Shown here in pieces: positions 19,467 through 31,601 of a stretch of DNA of 64,000 nt. Source of the DNA: Perilla frutescens (taxonomy: Eukaryota; Streptophyta; Magnoliopsida; Lamiales; Lamiaceae). Made by a program: the position numbers and the translations under genes. The stretch covers positions 52,439,006 to 52,503,005 of the forward strand of contig BRKX01000014.1 in the NCBI GenBank assembly GCA_026008535.1. Direction: 5' to 3'. The number at the start of each line of letters is the position of its first letter. Positions within the stretch are counted from its first letter, which is position 1. Below the pieces are notes generated by a model. That model was not told the origin of the DNA. It searched no databases and worked only from the letters and a program-made list of their open reading frames with translations.

Positions 19467-21433
19467 ATTTGTTTGTCCTCAAACAAAAACAAGAGTAAAA
19501 GAGCAAAGTAATTGAGCATAGTGGAATCAAGATGGCATTTTGCTTCAAAAATCAAGAGATAGACAATGCATAGATGATATTGGCAATCAAACATAAACAA
19601 AGAACCTCAAAATCATCATGATACAATTAATGAAGTTCAAGCTCTCTCAAAGATCAATATACGCTCACTCTCGAGTGTATAGGCTATATGTGTATCGCTC
19701 AAGGTCAAGAGTGCACTAGAATCCTACCATATGCTTGCAAAGTGACTACAATCTCCACTACTCCACATGTGTTCTCAAACAAGAATCATTAAGGGCTTTT
19801 CGGGTTGTAGTGAAGGCTTTTCGGAAGGGTAGGAAAAATATTTGGTAAAGTGGCGTCCCAAAATACCAAATCAATACATTATCAACCAAGTAGAACCACA
19901 CAAGTCATTTTTACCCTTTTTATTTCACAACCCAATCTCATTGAGATTTTTCCAAATTTTTCATCATTTCTTACTTTTTTTGTTTGTGATCACAATGTGA
20001 ACATCTCTCTTCTTTTCTTCAAAAAAGGATTTTCAATTCAAATCAAGATAATTCACTTCTTTTTAATCTTTTCATCACAAGAGTATTTCAACATTTTACC
20101 TTTTTCCAATTACAAGATTTCTCAAAAGTTCCAATTGAAAGAATATACACAACTTGTCATTTATTTCATTCCCAACCCAACAAAATCAAGAAAATATTTT
20201 AAGGCTCAAAAAGGGCTTGCAAGGGATTCAATTTGTATTGGAAGGAAAAACATTTGGATTATCATGAGGTTAAACAACAAATAGCCTTAAATCCTTTTCA
20301 AGAAATCAAACACACAATTGTAACCTCAATTAAGTCACCAAGCAAGTTCTAGAGAAAGACTAGTGCACCAAGAAGACCATTAATCACTCATCAAAGAAAA
20401 AAAATTACACTTGTGTAATCTTTGGATCAAAATCATCCCAAGGTAAGTTTTTCCTTCAATAATTGTACTTTTGATATACGAAAAGAACCTTGTTTACATT
20501 ATCATGCTATAAAATTTTGCCTTTTATCAACATTTTTCAAAAATTTTGAACATAAGCTCATGCTCATCAACGATTCCAACTTCATCAAAAACATGCTCTC
20601 ATAACTCCTATCATGTTACACAAACATACACCTATTTAAGTCAAAATATCCCCAAGCCACAAATCATAAGGCAATTGAACAAAAACATAGATAAAGCATC
20701 ACATGCTCATGAAACAAAACGACATGTAATCAAATATCCATCAATGCCTCCATCCAATCAATCCAACATAAAAACTTAAAAATTCAAGCATAATCCAAAG
20801 CATAAATAAAATAAGCATGCTCAAACATCCGAACATGCTCCAATATCCGAAAACATAAATAAACTAACTAGACAATTATTTAAATAAAGAGGTAAAATGA
20901 GCAGAAAAGACCCTTGCCACCATAACTCTCTCCCCCTCCCCCAAACTTATTTTGATCCAAGAGAGGAAATAAGTTTGGAGGCAAAAAGATGGTGGCAAGG
21001 CTCAGTAACGGCTCAGTGAGGTGGATAGCGCGGATACTAATGTGGAAATGGCTGAGAAGATGATGACCACATGAACTGGGATTGGTTTTTGATCTCGGGA
21101 ACGAGGTCGGGCTCACCTCTCATACTTTGTTTCTCGAGTTTTGAGCTCCGTGTTTTTAGCTTTTGAGTCTTTTTCATGCTTCTTTTGACACCTATTTTCG
21201 AACACTTATGCTCTCCCGTCATTCAACACATCTCTCTGCATTCATTTCACTCCACAAACATAAACATTAATCATCAACTTTCAATCAAAACACCACCCTT
21301 ATAAACAAATCTAAACTAAACAGGATAAACAAAATAAGACAACAAATCAAAACAACATAAAAATCATTAGATTGCCTCCCAACAAGCACTTAATTTAATG
21401 TCATGAGCTCGACGGGATATCAATGGCCAATAG
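19467..21433 (-). other. Non-coding remainder after the pol deletion
   Basis: I find no credible protein frame. The A/T-rich text from about 19830 to 20900 holds only short random frames. This is probably the former region between integrase and the 3' LTR. Confidence 0.6.
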
Positions 21434-22186
21434 TCAACCAAGAAGATATGGTGGCTTCCTATGCCACACAAGAGCAGCTTCTTGAATTCTCCAAGGCATT
21501 GTAATCAGGTCCGGTTCAAAGATTCTAAAATACTCCTCAGGAATATCTTCTTCACTCTTTTCTTGACAAATCATCTTGCCCAATTTGACTTTTCGAATCA
21601 CCTTGCACTCCTCCGTGTCCTTCGACCCATCTTCTTTAGGAATTTCTCTTCTCTCATTTATTTGATACATGATTGACAAGTTATGAACCCTGAGAGTAAG
21701 TTCACCTTTTTCCATATCAATTAGGGCCCTTGCGGTACTCAAGAATGGTCTTCCCAGAATGAGTGGTATCTCTTCATTCTCTTCCATATCGAGTACCAAG
21801 AAATCAACCGAAAAAATGAATTCACCTACTCGCACAAGAACATTCTCAATGATCCCCTTAAGATGAGTAATAGAATGATCTGCTAATTGTAAACAAACTT
21901 TTGTCGGCTTCAACTTCCCAACTTTTAGCTTATGAAAGAAAGAAAGGGGCATAAGGTTCACACTAGCTCCAAGATCACAAAGTGCATTCACAATCAACTT
22001 TTTGCCAATATCACATGGGATAACAAAACTCCCCGGATCTTTTAACTTTGGTGGAAACTTTTGTTGAAGGAAGGTACTACACTCCTCCGTGAGGCTCAAT
22101 ACTTCACACTTCCTCAACCTCTTCTTTTTTGAAAATATTTCCTTAAAGAATTTTGCGTAGTTTGGCATTCTTTGCAACAAATTCAC
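21434..22186 (-). pseudogene. Aspartic protease of the Athila-like element
   Basis: An open frame of 250 residues without a clear start, since the segment upstream (22190-22460) is frameshifted. It carries NALCDLGASVNLMPLS, the retropepsin active site in the DLGA form common in Athila/Tat proteins, then IPLILGRPFLSTARALIDM. It ends IQEAALVWHRKPP just where reverse transcriptase would follow. It cut the gag polyprotein in a live parent. Confidence 0.82.
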
Positions 22187-22466
22187 ATGAGGGAGGTTGA
22201 TGTGGACTTTTCAAAACACCTCCAAGAATTTCTTGAATTGTTCATCTTGCTCATTCTTTCGCAACCTTTCAGGATATGAAATAACAACAGGGAAGGGAGG
22301 CAAAGTTGATGGAAGTGACTTACTTGAAGTTTTCTCCGTTGACTTCTTCTCAATTCCAATTTCACAATCCTTGGCTTTCAATCTATTTTCAACTTTTCAT
22401 TCCTCAAGATTTATACGAGAAACCTCCAATTTTTCCACTGACCCAACATTCAACACATGTATAGCC

Positions 22467-23891
22467 TTACATTACTCTTTTGGATTGATGGTTGTATTGC
22501 TCGGGAACTTGCCTTATTGGTGTTGATTCCCTATGATTGTAGCAAGTTGGCCCATTTGCTTCTCTAGCATATTCAGTTGGGGTTCCAATCGCTCCCACAT
22601 GATTCTCCAATTTTTCAAAGCGAGATTGTGTCTCACCCATGTATTTTTCCGTCTTTCCCATGAATGTCATCAAGAGATCATCCATTTTAGGTTTCTTTTC
22701 TTCATCTATCACACCATTGGTAACTGAGAAACCAGGAGGTGTTTGAATGGTGTTGCTTGGATTACCATAGGACATGTTTGGATGTTGTGCCCTATTTTGA
22801 TAATTTTAATTTCCACCATATTGACCTCCATATTGTGGTGTGTACCCTTGATTGTATGGCCTTTGTTGATTTGAATAGCCTCCTCCTTGATTCACATAAT
22901 TAACTTTCTCAAATTGACTTTGAGAAGTCTCGGCTTTTGGATTGGTGAAGGCTTCGATTCTTGAGTTTAGAGTTGATACTTGAGCCGCCAATAGCTCAAG
23001 TGCATCTAAATTTAAGGTAGATGCAACTTTCTTCATTATTTGAATACCTTCTCTTGCAACCGGCCATTGAAATGAATTAGAGGCCAATTCTTCTATAATT
23101 CTCATGGCTTCGTCCGGGCCTCTTGCTAATAAGTATCCTCCCGCGGCCGCATCCATTAGTGTTCTGACCTCGGGTTTACTTCCACCATAGAAGATACACA
23201 CTTGGTGGTCGGTTCCAAACCCATGCCCGGGGCACTTTCTTAGCATCTCTCTAAAGCGTTCCCACGCCTCATATATGCTTTCCTCATCCCATTGCTTGAA
23301 CACGGTGATGTCGCGTTTAAGTTTGAGAGTTTTTCCGGGTGGGAAGAACTTGTGAAGGAACTTTGTCACCAATGCATCCCATGTTTGGAATGATCCTTGG
23401 GCTTGGCTCAACCACCAAGTCTCCGCCTTGTCGCTCAAAGAAAATGGGAATAGCCGAATTCGGATTGCATCATCCAGGACTCTATTCGTCTTTATCATCC
23501 CACTATACTCAAGAAACTTGCGTATGTGCTCATTTGGATCCTCTATTGGCGTTCCTCAGAACGGGTGTTGTTGGATCATGAGTATAAAGGACGTCTTGAA
23601 CTCGAAATTGTTGGCTTGAATGGGTGGTCCATTCGCCACCCCCTGATTCACGACAGGTTGGAAAAGGTTTCGGATTGGGGCCTCCACATTTCTATGATGT
23701 GCTTCTTCTTGGGCTCTCAATTGCCCTTGCATAACCTCTAATTGCCTTTGCATTTGGGCAATTATAGGATCTTGAACTGGTGGAAGGTTATCCGCCATTC
23801 TCCTCCGTCTACGTGCGTTATTGTGGCGCACCGTTGCTTCAATTTCTGGATCCAAGTCGATAGGTGGCTCACCTCTAGATCGAGTGTGCAT
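22467..23891 (-). pseudogene. gag: Gag of the Athila-like element
   Basis: Three in-line pieces are separated by stops at about 23556 and 22803, with frameshifts after about 22467. The N-terminus is Arg-rich (MHTRSRGEPP). The core is a retrotransposon gag domain: DDAIRIRLFPFSLSDKAETWW, FLHKFFPPGKTLKLK, ESIYEAWERFREMLRKCPGHG. It continues with a repetitive Asn/Gln/Gly/Tyr stretch (YSNQQRPYNQ) and ends in a coiled-coil-like segment. No CCHC knuckle is visible. This would have been the capsid protein. Confidence 0.85.
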
Positions 23892-24010
23892 ACACTACCT
23901 GTTAAAGAACTAAGAAATCAATGCAAATCTTAACAAAACAAAATAAAATGTCTAAATTAATTCACACAATCGTTATCACAATATTGCATACATCAAATTA
24001 ATTCACAATT

Positions 24011-24027
24011 CCCCGGCAACGGCGCCA
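24011..24027 (-). other. Primer-binding site, Asp tRNA type
   Basis: On the minus strand TGGCGCCGTTGCCGGGG lies a few bases after the LTR end (CCGCGTCA). This is the standard Athila/Tat primer site. Confidence 0.92.
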
Positions 24028-24033
24028 AAAACT

Positions 24034-25578
24034 TGACGCGGGATTTTTGCTCTCCACAATGGTTTCAATATTTATAAAACTCGTGTCATGCCTACAAGTG
24101 TATAAGCATATAATTGTAGATATGATGATACGAGGTCGATCCACAGGGAAAAGGAATTAAACATGAAAATGCAAGTACCACAATGATAGATTGATGAAAT
24201 ATCTAGACTATGAATAGATAAGGGGTGATTCTCATAACACAAAACCAACACATAAACTAAATAATGCAATACCAAACAACAACAATAAACAATCTAAATA
24301 GCAAATGAAATAAACAATACCAATAAGAGAGAGATATTTGAAGATGATAAATAAGGGCAAGACTCTAGGATATGGATTCACAACATTCCTCTTGATCAAA
24401 CAACAAGGGTTAAACACACAATTATGCTAAGTTCATAAATAGGAATACCACGAATATAGAAGGATCATCTCTCGAATATCTCCTTAATTGCGAATGCGAC
24501 AAGGATGGCTATCTCTGACACATTCCAAGGTTGCACCTACCAAAGGCTCTAAGGGGTCACATTTTCTTCCACATATTCGACATTCAACAAAGAGTACAAA
24601 TACATAGATTCAATCCATACATGCTTATGATCACAAGATTGACTAGAGGCATGTGATTCAAACATTTGATGTTAAATGAATGCCACTTCAAACAACACCA
24701 TACAAGAACTAGCAAGGATTGAAATCTTGACAAAACACACCCATAGATTAAACCCTAGTCAAGAACAAGATTCACATTGTTTCTCCACATCCTAGAGCCC
24801 TAAGGCTCTAGCCAACCATATTTACAACAAAATCAAGAATACAAAAGGAAGAATCAAAATCCATTCTAAGTACAAGAGTAAAAGAGGGAAGGAGAAGATA
24901 AAACCCAATGTTGAACAATCTCCTTCAATCCCTTGGCTTGAATCCTCAAATGGATGGATGGATCTTCCTTCTTCTTCTTGATCTTTAAAAATCCCCAAAT
25001 GTAGTGTTTCATCAAGTGTATTTCGAGTGGGAGAAGTGTTAGATCCGTCCTTTAAAATCCCCAATAGATATATAAAGTAATGGACCAATAATTGGATGCC
25101 AAAAGTCAACTTTCAATTCCGTCAGTCCGAAACGCGACCCCAGGTGCTAGGGCTTTGGGGTCGGGCTTTGCAATGTATTTGAAACGCGACCCCAGGTGCT
25201 AGGGCTTTTGGGTCAGGCTTTCAAAAAAGAAAAACTCCTCTCTGAAGTGCTCTACAGTGCGACCCATGAGTAGCTTTTTGGGGTCGGACTTTGCAGTGTA
25301 TTTGAAACGCGACCCCAGTTGCTAGGACTTTGGGGTCGTGTTTCAACTTGTGTCTTGGTTTTCTTGTCCTTTGCTCGTCTTTGTGCTACCTTTTCGATCC
25401 AATTCACGAACTTGACTTATTTTGCATTGTTTGAACCCAAAAACTCCCTAAATTGGTCACATTATACCAAACATAAGATTTAAACAATATTAACAATATT
25501 TACAACATATATACATGATAAACCAAGTGCAAATGCACTCTAAATGAGTGCAAATGAGTGCAATTTATGCACTCATCA
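24034..25578 (-). repeat. 5' LTR of the Athila-like minus element (1545 bp)
   Basis: On the minus strand it runs from TGATGAGTGCATAAATTGCA at 25578 to CCGCGTCA at 24034. A unit of about 60 bp containing AACGCGACCCCAGGTGCTAG is present three times (about 25128-25340); the 3' LTR has two. Confidence 0.9.
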
Positions 25579-25814
25579 GTTAGCGTCTCGAAAATAGACT
25601 TAGAATTGTTCTAAATCAAAGAGTTCATCAGTAAGAACTCATTTCAGTATGATTTTGAGTGTGGAAATTATTATTCTCTTTAGTTTTGGGAGAGGTTAGA
25701 ATTACCATTTTAGTTTAGTATATGAGTTCAAAGAGTCTTAATATAGTTGTATGTGTATTTTTAGGCGTGCCTATATAAATGAGTTTCTCACGAGAATTCT
25801 CCTTTATATTTCAG
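25579..25814 (+). other. Remaining end of the Tekay plus-copy leader
   Basis: It starts inside a hairpin of the first array type: TTAGCGT followed by CTCGA, then GACTTAGAA-TTG-TTCTAAATC, matching 13293-13335 of the minus copy. It ends CCTTTATATTTCAG directly before the extra ORF's ATG. The Athila-like element therefore interrupted a hairpin of the array. Confidence 0.75.
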
Positions 25815-26609
25815 ATGGCGGGACAGAGATGTACGGTACAGAAGAGTATACCCCATCCGATATCCGTAGCACAGTATACCTTTTAGTTCAGGACTTGTGA
25901 GCCAGAGAGCAGGGAAACCCTAGCAGGGTTCTTGTCACGCGACCACGAGCTATGGTTGCATGCGAGGCTCAGTGATGTGGAGGGTATTCATCGCCTGCTT
26001 AGAGTGCTTCCACAGTTGTTGCGTGGATGAGCGACAGAGGCCTCATACTATTACATATGCCAGCACTCTCAGACTTTTGAGCTGATGGTGAATTTGTCTG
26101 AGTTTATCGCCTTACTCATGCATCAGTACCTTACTCAGCGTGTACCTCCTTCAGGCCCATATGCTCAGATGCACAACTATCTTCTCAGGGATGAGCCACC
26201 CAGGGGAGTTTACGACTGTCTTGTTCCTCCCATTTTCACAGCACAGATAGCACCGCCTCTGAAGCCAGCAGTACAAGTGGACGTTGATCTCCTGCCACAT
26301 TAGGGATGCAGGAATGATGAGGAGGCTGGACCCTTGCGAGTGAGACGAGCAGTCTCGAGAGATGCAGATGATGAGCTTCCTCCCAGGAAGCGCCAGACAG
26401 TGATAGGTTCTCCAGAGAGGACCATAGAGGTTGTGCACGAGGTGCGCTGCCAGAGAGCAGAGGAGGGAGGTGCAGCAGCTACAGACCGTCTGGTACTGGC
26501 AGTTGGGGAGGAGTCAGAGGAGGATCCCTCGGAGGATCCGCAGTCAGAGGAGGGAGATGGCCCTCAGAGGATTCAGGATGGTCGGTCGGCCAGTAGCTCG
26601 TCTGACTAG
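25815..26609 (+). pseudogene. Extra ORF upstream of gag (Tekay plus copy)
   Basis: It is the counterpart of 12335-13129: same length (795 bp), same start context and the same final SSSD before the stop. It has stops near 25882 (TGG to TAG), 26028 (TGG to TGA) and 26301 (CAG to TAG) and otherwise stays in frame. The C-terminal part reads LPPRKRQTV then an acidic stretch (EEDPSEDPQSEEG) that is cut off in the minus copy. No known domain is recognised. Retention of frame and length in two well-diverged copies suggests it was translated in their ancestors. Confidence 0.6.
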
Positions 26610-27012
26610 TTTAGCTTTTGTGCTATGATAGTGTATTTTGTATCAGGATGACTATCTATTGTGTTATGTACATTTCGGTAGTTGAATGTGTTCCCTAGAG
26701 GACCATTCTTGGGACTTAGGTATTCCCACCTTTTGAGACAGGAATGCATAGCTTGTAAGCATTCTGTCGTCCAGGCATGGCTGGTTTTTGCAGAACAAAT
26801 GCATTAGGAAATGTACTTGTGAGACCTCGTTAGAGGTGATTTTCCTGATGTATATACATATTTAAGACTAGAAGGGTTGTTGGTTATGCTTTAGAATATC
26901 AATGCGTTTTGCATGCTCAGGATATGTTAAGGATCAGTTAAAGCATGAGTTATTATACAGCAATGGGCAGTGGCCTAATTATTAATTATAAATTGAAATT
27001 ATAATTTGCAGA
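26610..27012 (+). other. Spacer between the extra ORF and gag (Tekay plus copy)
   Basis: It matches 11934-12334 of the minus copy. It ends ATAATTTGCAG, an acceptor-like sequence, one base before the gag ATG. No gene. Confidence 0.5.
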
Positions 27013-28665
27013 ATGGTACCACCCAGAGCAGCACGAGGAAGAAATGCGAATGCGAATCCCGTAAGACAAAATAGGCCTAGAGGGAGACCTCCAAGGCAAG
27101 GAAGACATGAAAGAGTGGAGGAAGAACAACAAGAAGAACACGAGGAACAAACAGAGCAGACACCTCCCCCACCTCCACAGCGCAGAATTGAGGAGCTTTT
27201 TCTGTGACAGAACCCCCCATGATTTGATGGGGCAGGAACCCCGGCCGATGTTGAGGCGTGGATCCGAACGATGGAACGGATTTTCAATTTCCTCCGCTGT
27301 GATAACCAGGAGTGACTCTCCTGTGTAGCATTCTAGTTAACTAGATCTGCAGATTTCTGGTGGGAGTCTAGAAGGAGTACCATGACTCCGGAGCAGCTTG
27401 ATGCTTACACGTGGGATCAGTTCAAAACTAGATTCTACGACAAATACATTCCTAAGACGTTCAGAGTCAAGAAGGAAGCAGAGTTTCATACTCTGAAATA
27501 GGGAAAGATGTCTGTCATAAAGTAGGAGCGAATATTCTGTGAGTTGTCACGGTATGTACCTCTCCAGGTGGATACTGATGAGAAGATGGCATCTAAGTTC
27601 AGATCAGGACTAAGGCATGAGATTGCCATGTCCTTGGCAAGTCGGGAGGACCTGACCTATGCCGAGTCCTTGAACAGGGCATTGGATATCGAGGCAGTAA
27701 TGTCTGAAGAAAGAAAGGCTCCAGTGTCAGCTCCAATGCCAACTTCAGCACCAGCACCAGCTAGGACTCCAGCACAGAGCTTCCAGGGGAAGAGAAAGTG
27801 GAATGATGGAGGTAACCAGAACAAGAACCAAGGCTACAGGAAGCCTTGGCAGGGAAATAGGCATCAAGGCCAGCAGGGTGCCTCTGCTCAGGGAAGAACT
27901 GCACCATCACAACCTAACATTCCTCTATGCCCAAGGTGCAACAAAAGCTACCAGGGCATGTGTCAGGCCGACAACATGGGTTGTTATAACTGTGGCCAGG
28001 AGGGTCACTATGTGAGGTATTGCCCGAAGGTACAATAGGGAAGGAACCCTCAACAGCTAAAGGCCCTGCAGGCATCGGGTCAATAGAGTCAGCAACCCCA
28101 ACAACAACAGCAGAGGCAGATGCAGCAAGGAAATCCCAAGTCTTATGCAATGAACCCCAGTTCCTCTGGGAAAGGGAAGCAGAAAAGTAATCTTGCAGGT
28201 ATGGGAAAACTTCATAGCATGCCTTTAGTTGTTTTATTTGATACTGGAGCATGCTGTGATAAGTTAGAGCTTAAAAATAAACGAGCTAGTCATAAGAAAA
28301 AGATTTTAACACCAACTGGTGGAACCATGACTACGACTCATGTTTGCTCAAACATAGAAATAGACTTGGGAACAACCGGGATTAAGGCTGATAATCTTAG
28401 TGTCCTACCGATGTGGGATACCGACGTAATCCTAGGAATGGATTGGTTGTCAGAAAATCATGCCACGATCTTATGTAGCGAAAGGAAGATATCATTCCAA
28501 GTTCCAGGAGAAGAGCCAACAAGTTTTCACGGCATAGAGATGGGAAAGTTCACTCCAATGATTTCAGCGCTGCAGGCCAAGAAGATGATCAAGAGAGGAA
28601 ATTAAGCTTTCCTGGTTTATCTAAACAAGATGAAGGATATAAAGAGGGTAATGGAAGATGTTCCA
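27013..28665 (+). pseudogene. gag: Gag and protease (Tekay plus copy)
   Basis: It begins MVPPRA like the minus copy. Stops lie at 27205-27207 (CGA to TGA), about 27316, 27335, 27500 and 27522, 28036-28038, about 28084 and at 28603-28605 (CAA to TAA). The zinc knuckle (CYNCGQEGHYVRYC) is readable at about 27981-28022. The protease has lost eight residues right after DTGA through a 24-bp in-frame deletion at about 28247, so its active-site loop is gone. Gag is the particle protein and protease its processing enzyme; both are dead here. Confidence 0.88.
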
Positions 28666-30100
28666 GTTGTGCAAGAGTTTGCAGACGTTTTTCCAGAAGA
28701 ATTGCCAGGATTGCCACCGAACCGGCAAGTCGAGTTTGCAATAGATTTGGAACCGAGAGCAGCTCCGATTTCAAAAGCTCCATACATGATGGCCCCAAAA
28801 GAGTTGCAAGAACTCAAGATTCAACTTTATGAGTTATTAGACCTAGGTTTTATCCGACCTAGTGCGTCACCATGAGGAGCACCAGTCCTGTTTGTGAAGA
28901 AGAAGGATGGCACATTGAGGATGTGCATAGATTACCGTGAGCTGAATAAGCTGACATTGAAGAACAAGTATCTGTTACCAAGGATTGATGATCTTTTTGA
29001 TCAGCTCAAGGGGGCAAGTGTATTCTCAAAAATTGACCTAAGGTCTAGGTATCATCAGTTAAAGATCAAGTCAGAAGATATACCCAAGACAACTTTCCGA
29101 ACCCGGTATGGTCATTACGAGTTTACGGTAATGCCGTTCGGATTGACAAACGCCCCGGCAGTATTCATGGATCTCATGAATAGGGTGTTTCATCCATTCT
29201 TAGATAAGTTTGTCCTTGTGTTCATAGATGATATTCTCATCTATTCCAAGAATGAATCAGATCATGCGGAGCATCTTAGGACAATATTAGAAACACTAAG
29301 AAAAGAAAAGCTTTATGCCAAATTTAGTAAGTGCGAATTTTGGCTGAAGAAAGTAATGTTCCTTAGGCACATTGTGTCAGTAGAAGGAATCAAAGTGGAC
29401 CCTCTAAAGGAGAGACAGTACAAGAATGGAAGTCTCCAATTACTCCTAACGAAATCAGAAGTTTCTTGGGATTAGCTGGATACTATAGGAGATTCATAGA
29501 AGGATTCTCCAAGATAGCTAGGCCAATGATGCAATTGCTAAGAAAGGGAATCAAGTACCAGTGGTCAGGAGAATGTGAAGCCAGTTTCCAGGAGCTTAAG
29601 AAGAGATTAACCACTGCTCCAGTGTTAGCTATCCCAGTCAGTGGTAAAGAATTTGTGATCTACACGGATGCTTCGAAGAATGGATTAGGATGTGTTCTAA
29701 TGCAGGAAGGCAGAGTCATAGCGTATGCGTCCAGACAATTAAGAATTCATGAGTTAAATTATCCTACGCATAACTTAGAGTTGGCAACAATAGTGCATGC
29801 CTTGAAAATCTGGAGACACCACCTATACGGAGTTAGGTGTGAGATTTTCACAGATCACAAGAGTCTAAAGTATTTTTTCGAGTAGAAGGATTTGAATATG
29901 AGACAACGCAGATGGCTTGAATTAGTAAAGGACTATGATTGTGGAATTAATTACCACCCAGGCAAAGCTAATGTGGTAGCAGATGCCTTGAGTCGTAAAA
30001 TAAGTAGGTTGGGTTTTCTCCTCACTCAGGAGGAGAAACTCATCAGGGATTTTGGAAGATTATAGCTAGAGGTAGTTTACCCATCTGAGACGATTGTATG
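28666..30100 (+). pseudogene. pol: Reverse transcriptase and RNase H (Tekay plus copy)
   Basis: RT motifs are clear: CIDYRELNKLT, MPFGLTNAP and FIDDILIYS at about 29221-29247. Stops lie at 28873-28875 (TGG to TGA), 29883-29885 (CAG to TAG) and about 30064. A small deletion near 29408 shifts the frame until about 29466. RNase H shows YTDASKNGLGCV and VVADALSR. The sequence is close to the minus copy throughout. Confidence 0.9.
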
Positions 30101-31558
30101 TTGCATTGCAACTTTAGTAGCAATACCAGATCTTCGAGAAAAGATAATTGAGGCACAGAGAAAAGATCAAGCCATGGAGAGATGCGTTTGAAGATCAGAT
30201 CAGGAAAAATAAAAAGTTTCAAGGAAGCATCAGATAATGCTATCCTTTATGAAGACAGGATATGTGTTCCACCCTGTGTTGAGCTCAAAAATGAGATCAT
30301 GAGCGAGGCTCATGATACTCCATATACAGCACACCCGGAAAGTACGAAAATGTATCAGGATTTGAAGCAGAAATTCTGGTGGGAAGGAATGAAACGGGAC
30401 GTAGCTTCCTACGTTGAGCGATGCTTGTCATGTCAACAAGTTAAGGCGTTGCACCAAAGGCCTTACGGTACACTACAACCGTTAGAGATTCCCGAGTGGA
30501 AGTGGGAACACATAGCGATGGATTTTGAGACAGGCCTACCCAAGTCAAGAAGAGGGAATACGGCCATATGGGTCATTATTGATAGGCTCACAAAGTCAGC
30601 TCATTTCCTTCCGATTCGCGTTATGGATGGATCGAATAAGCTAGCTCAGATTTATGTTAGAGAGATTGTACGCCTTCATGGTATTCTGATGTCGATAACA
30701 TCGGACAGAGATTCAAAGTTTACCTTAAGATTTTGGATTAGTTTACAGAAAGAGTTGGGAACTCAACTCAATTTTAGTATAGCATTTCACCCACAAATGG
30801 ATGGACAGTCCGAAAGGACCATCCAAACATTAGAGGACATGTTGAGAACCGTGGTCCTAGACATGGGTGAAAGCTGGGATGAAATATTAGCGTTGATTGA
30901 GTTCGCCTATAACAATAGTTATCAAGCAACCATCAATATAGCGCCTTACAAAGCGTTGTATGGGCGAAAGTGTCGATCACCACTTTATTGGGATGAAGTG
31001 GGTGAACGAAGGATTCTTGGGCCAGACTCAGTGTCAGAAATGATTGAAATTGCCAGAAAAATCCGTCAGAGGATTCAAGAAGCCCAGAGTCGGCAGAAGT
31101 CGTATGCGGATAATCGCCGTACAGATTTACAATTTGTAGCAGGAGACAAGGTTTTTCTGAAAGTATCTCCTTCCAAGGGGATAATAAGATTCGGCGTAAA
31201 AGGAAAGTTACGACCACGTTTTATAGGATCTTACGAGATCCTTGAGTGAATAGGTGCGGTGGCGTACAGATTGGCATTACCACCCAGTGTTGGTAATGTT
31301 CATAATGTATTTCATGTTTCTCAGTTAAGAAAATACGTGTATGATCCCAAGTATGTAATCCAGCACAGTGAGATTAATTTAGATCCAGATCTAACTTATG
31401 AAGAGAGACCAGAAGCCATTTTGGATCGAAAGGTCCAGGAGTTGAGGAACAAGTCTATTCCTCTAGTTAAGATCCTGTGGAGTCACCATGGTCAGGAAGA
31501 AGCGACATGGGAACTAGAGGATAAGATGAAAGCAAAGTACCCGGAATTGTTTCTCTAA
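30101..31558 (+). pseudogene. pol: Integrase with chromodomain (Tekay plus copy)
   Basis: A long open part (30182-31249) carries the zinc finger (HPESTKMYQD, CLSCQQ) and core residues in MDFETGLP, ITSDRDSKF and DGQSERTIQ. One stop at 31247-31249 (TGA where the minus copy has an Arg codon) separates it from the last 100 codons, which hold the chromodomain (ILDRKVQELRNKSIPLVKIL, ATWELEDKM). This is the best preserved integrase in the window, but it would lack its chromodomain. Confidence 0.9.
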
Positions 31559-31587
31559 GGTATGTAATTTCGGGACGAAATTTATTT

Positions 31588-31601
31588 TAAGGGGGGTGGA
31601 A
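31588..31601 (+). other. Polypurine tract (Tekay plus copy)
   Basis: TAAGGGGGGTGGAA directly precedes the LTR start TGTAATACCCC. Confidence 0.88.

Larger units (their letters stand above)
18895..25578 (-). mobile_element. Non-autonomous Athila-like element with gag-protease only
   Basis: On the minus strand: 5' LTR 25578-24034, Asp-tRNA-type primer site, gag, protease, long non-coding part, polypurine tract, truncated 3' LTR 19448-18895. Reverse transcriptase, RNase H and integrase are absent. Soon after the protease comes GGGAGGCAATCTAA, which resembles the GGGAGGCAACCCAGG that follows integrase in the Athila copy at about 1657, so pol seems to have been deleted cleanly. This matches the TR-GAG type described in plants. 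The LTRs differ by a few percent plus one extra 60-bp unit in the 5' copy. Confidence 0.82.
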
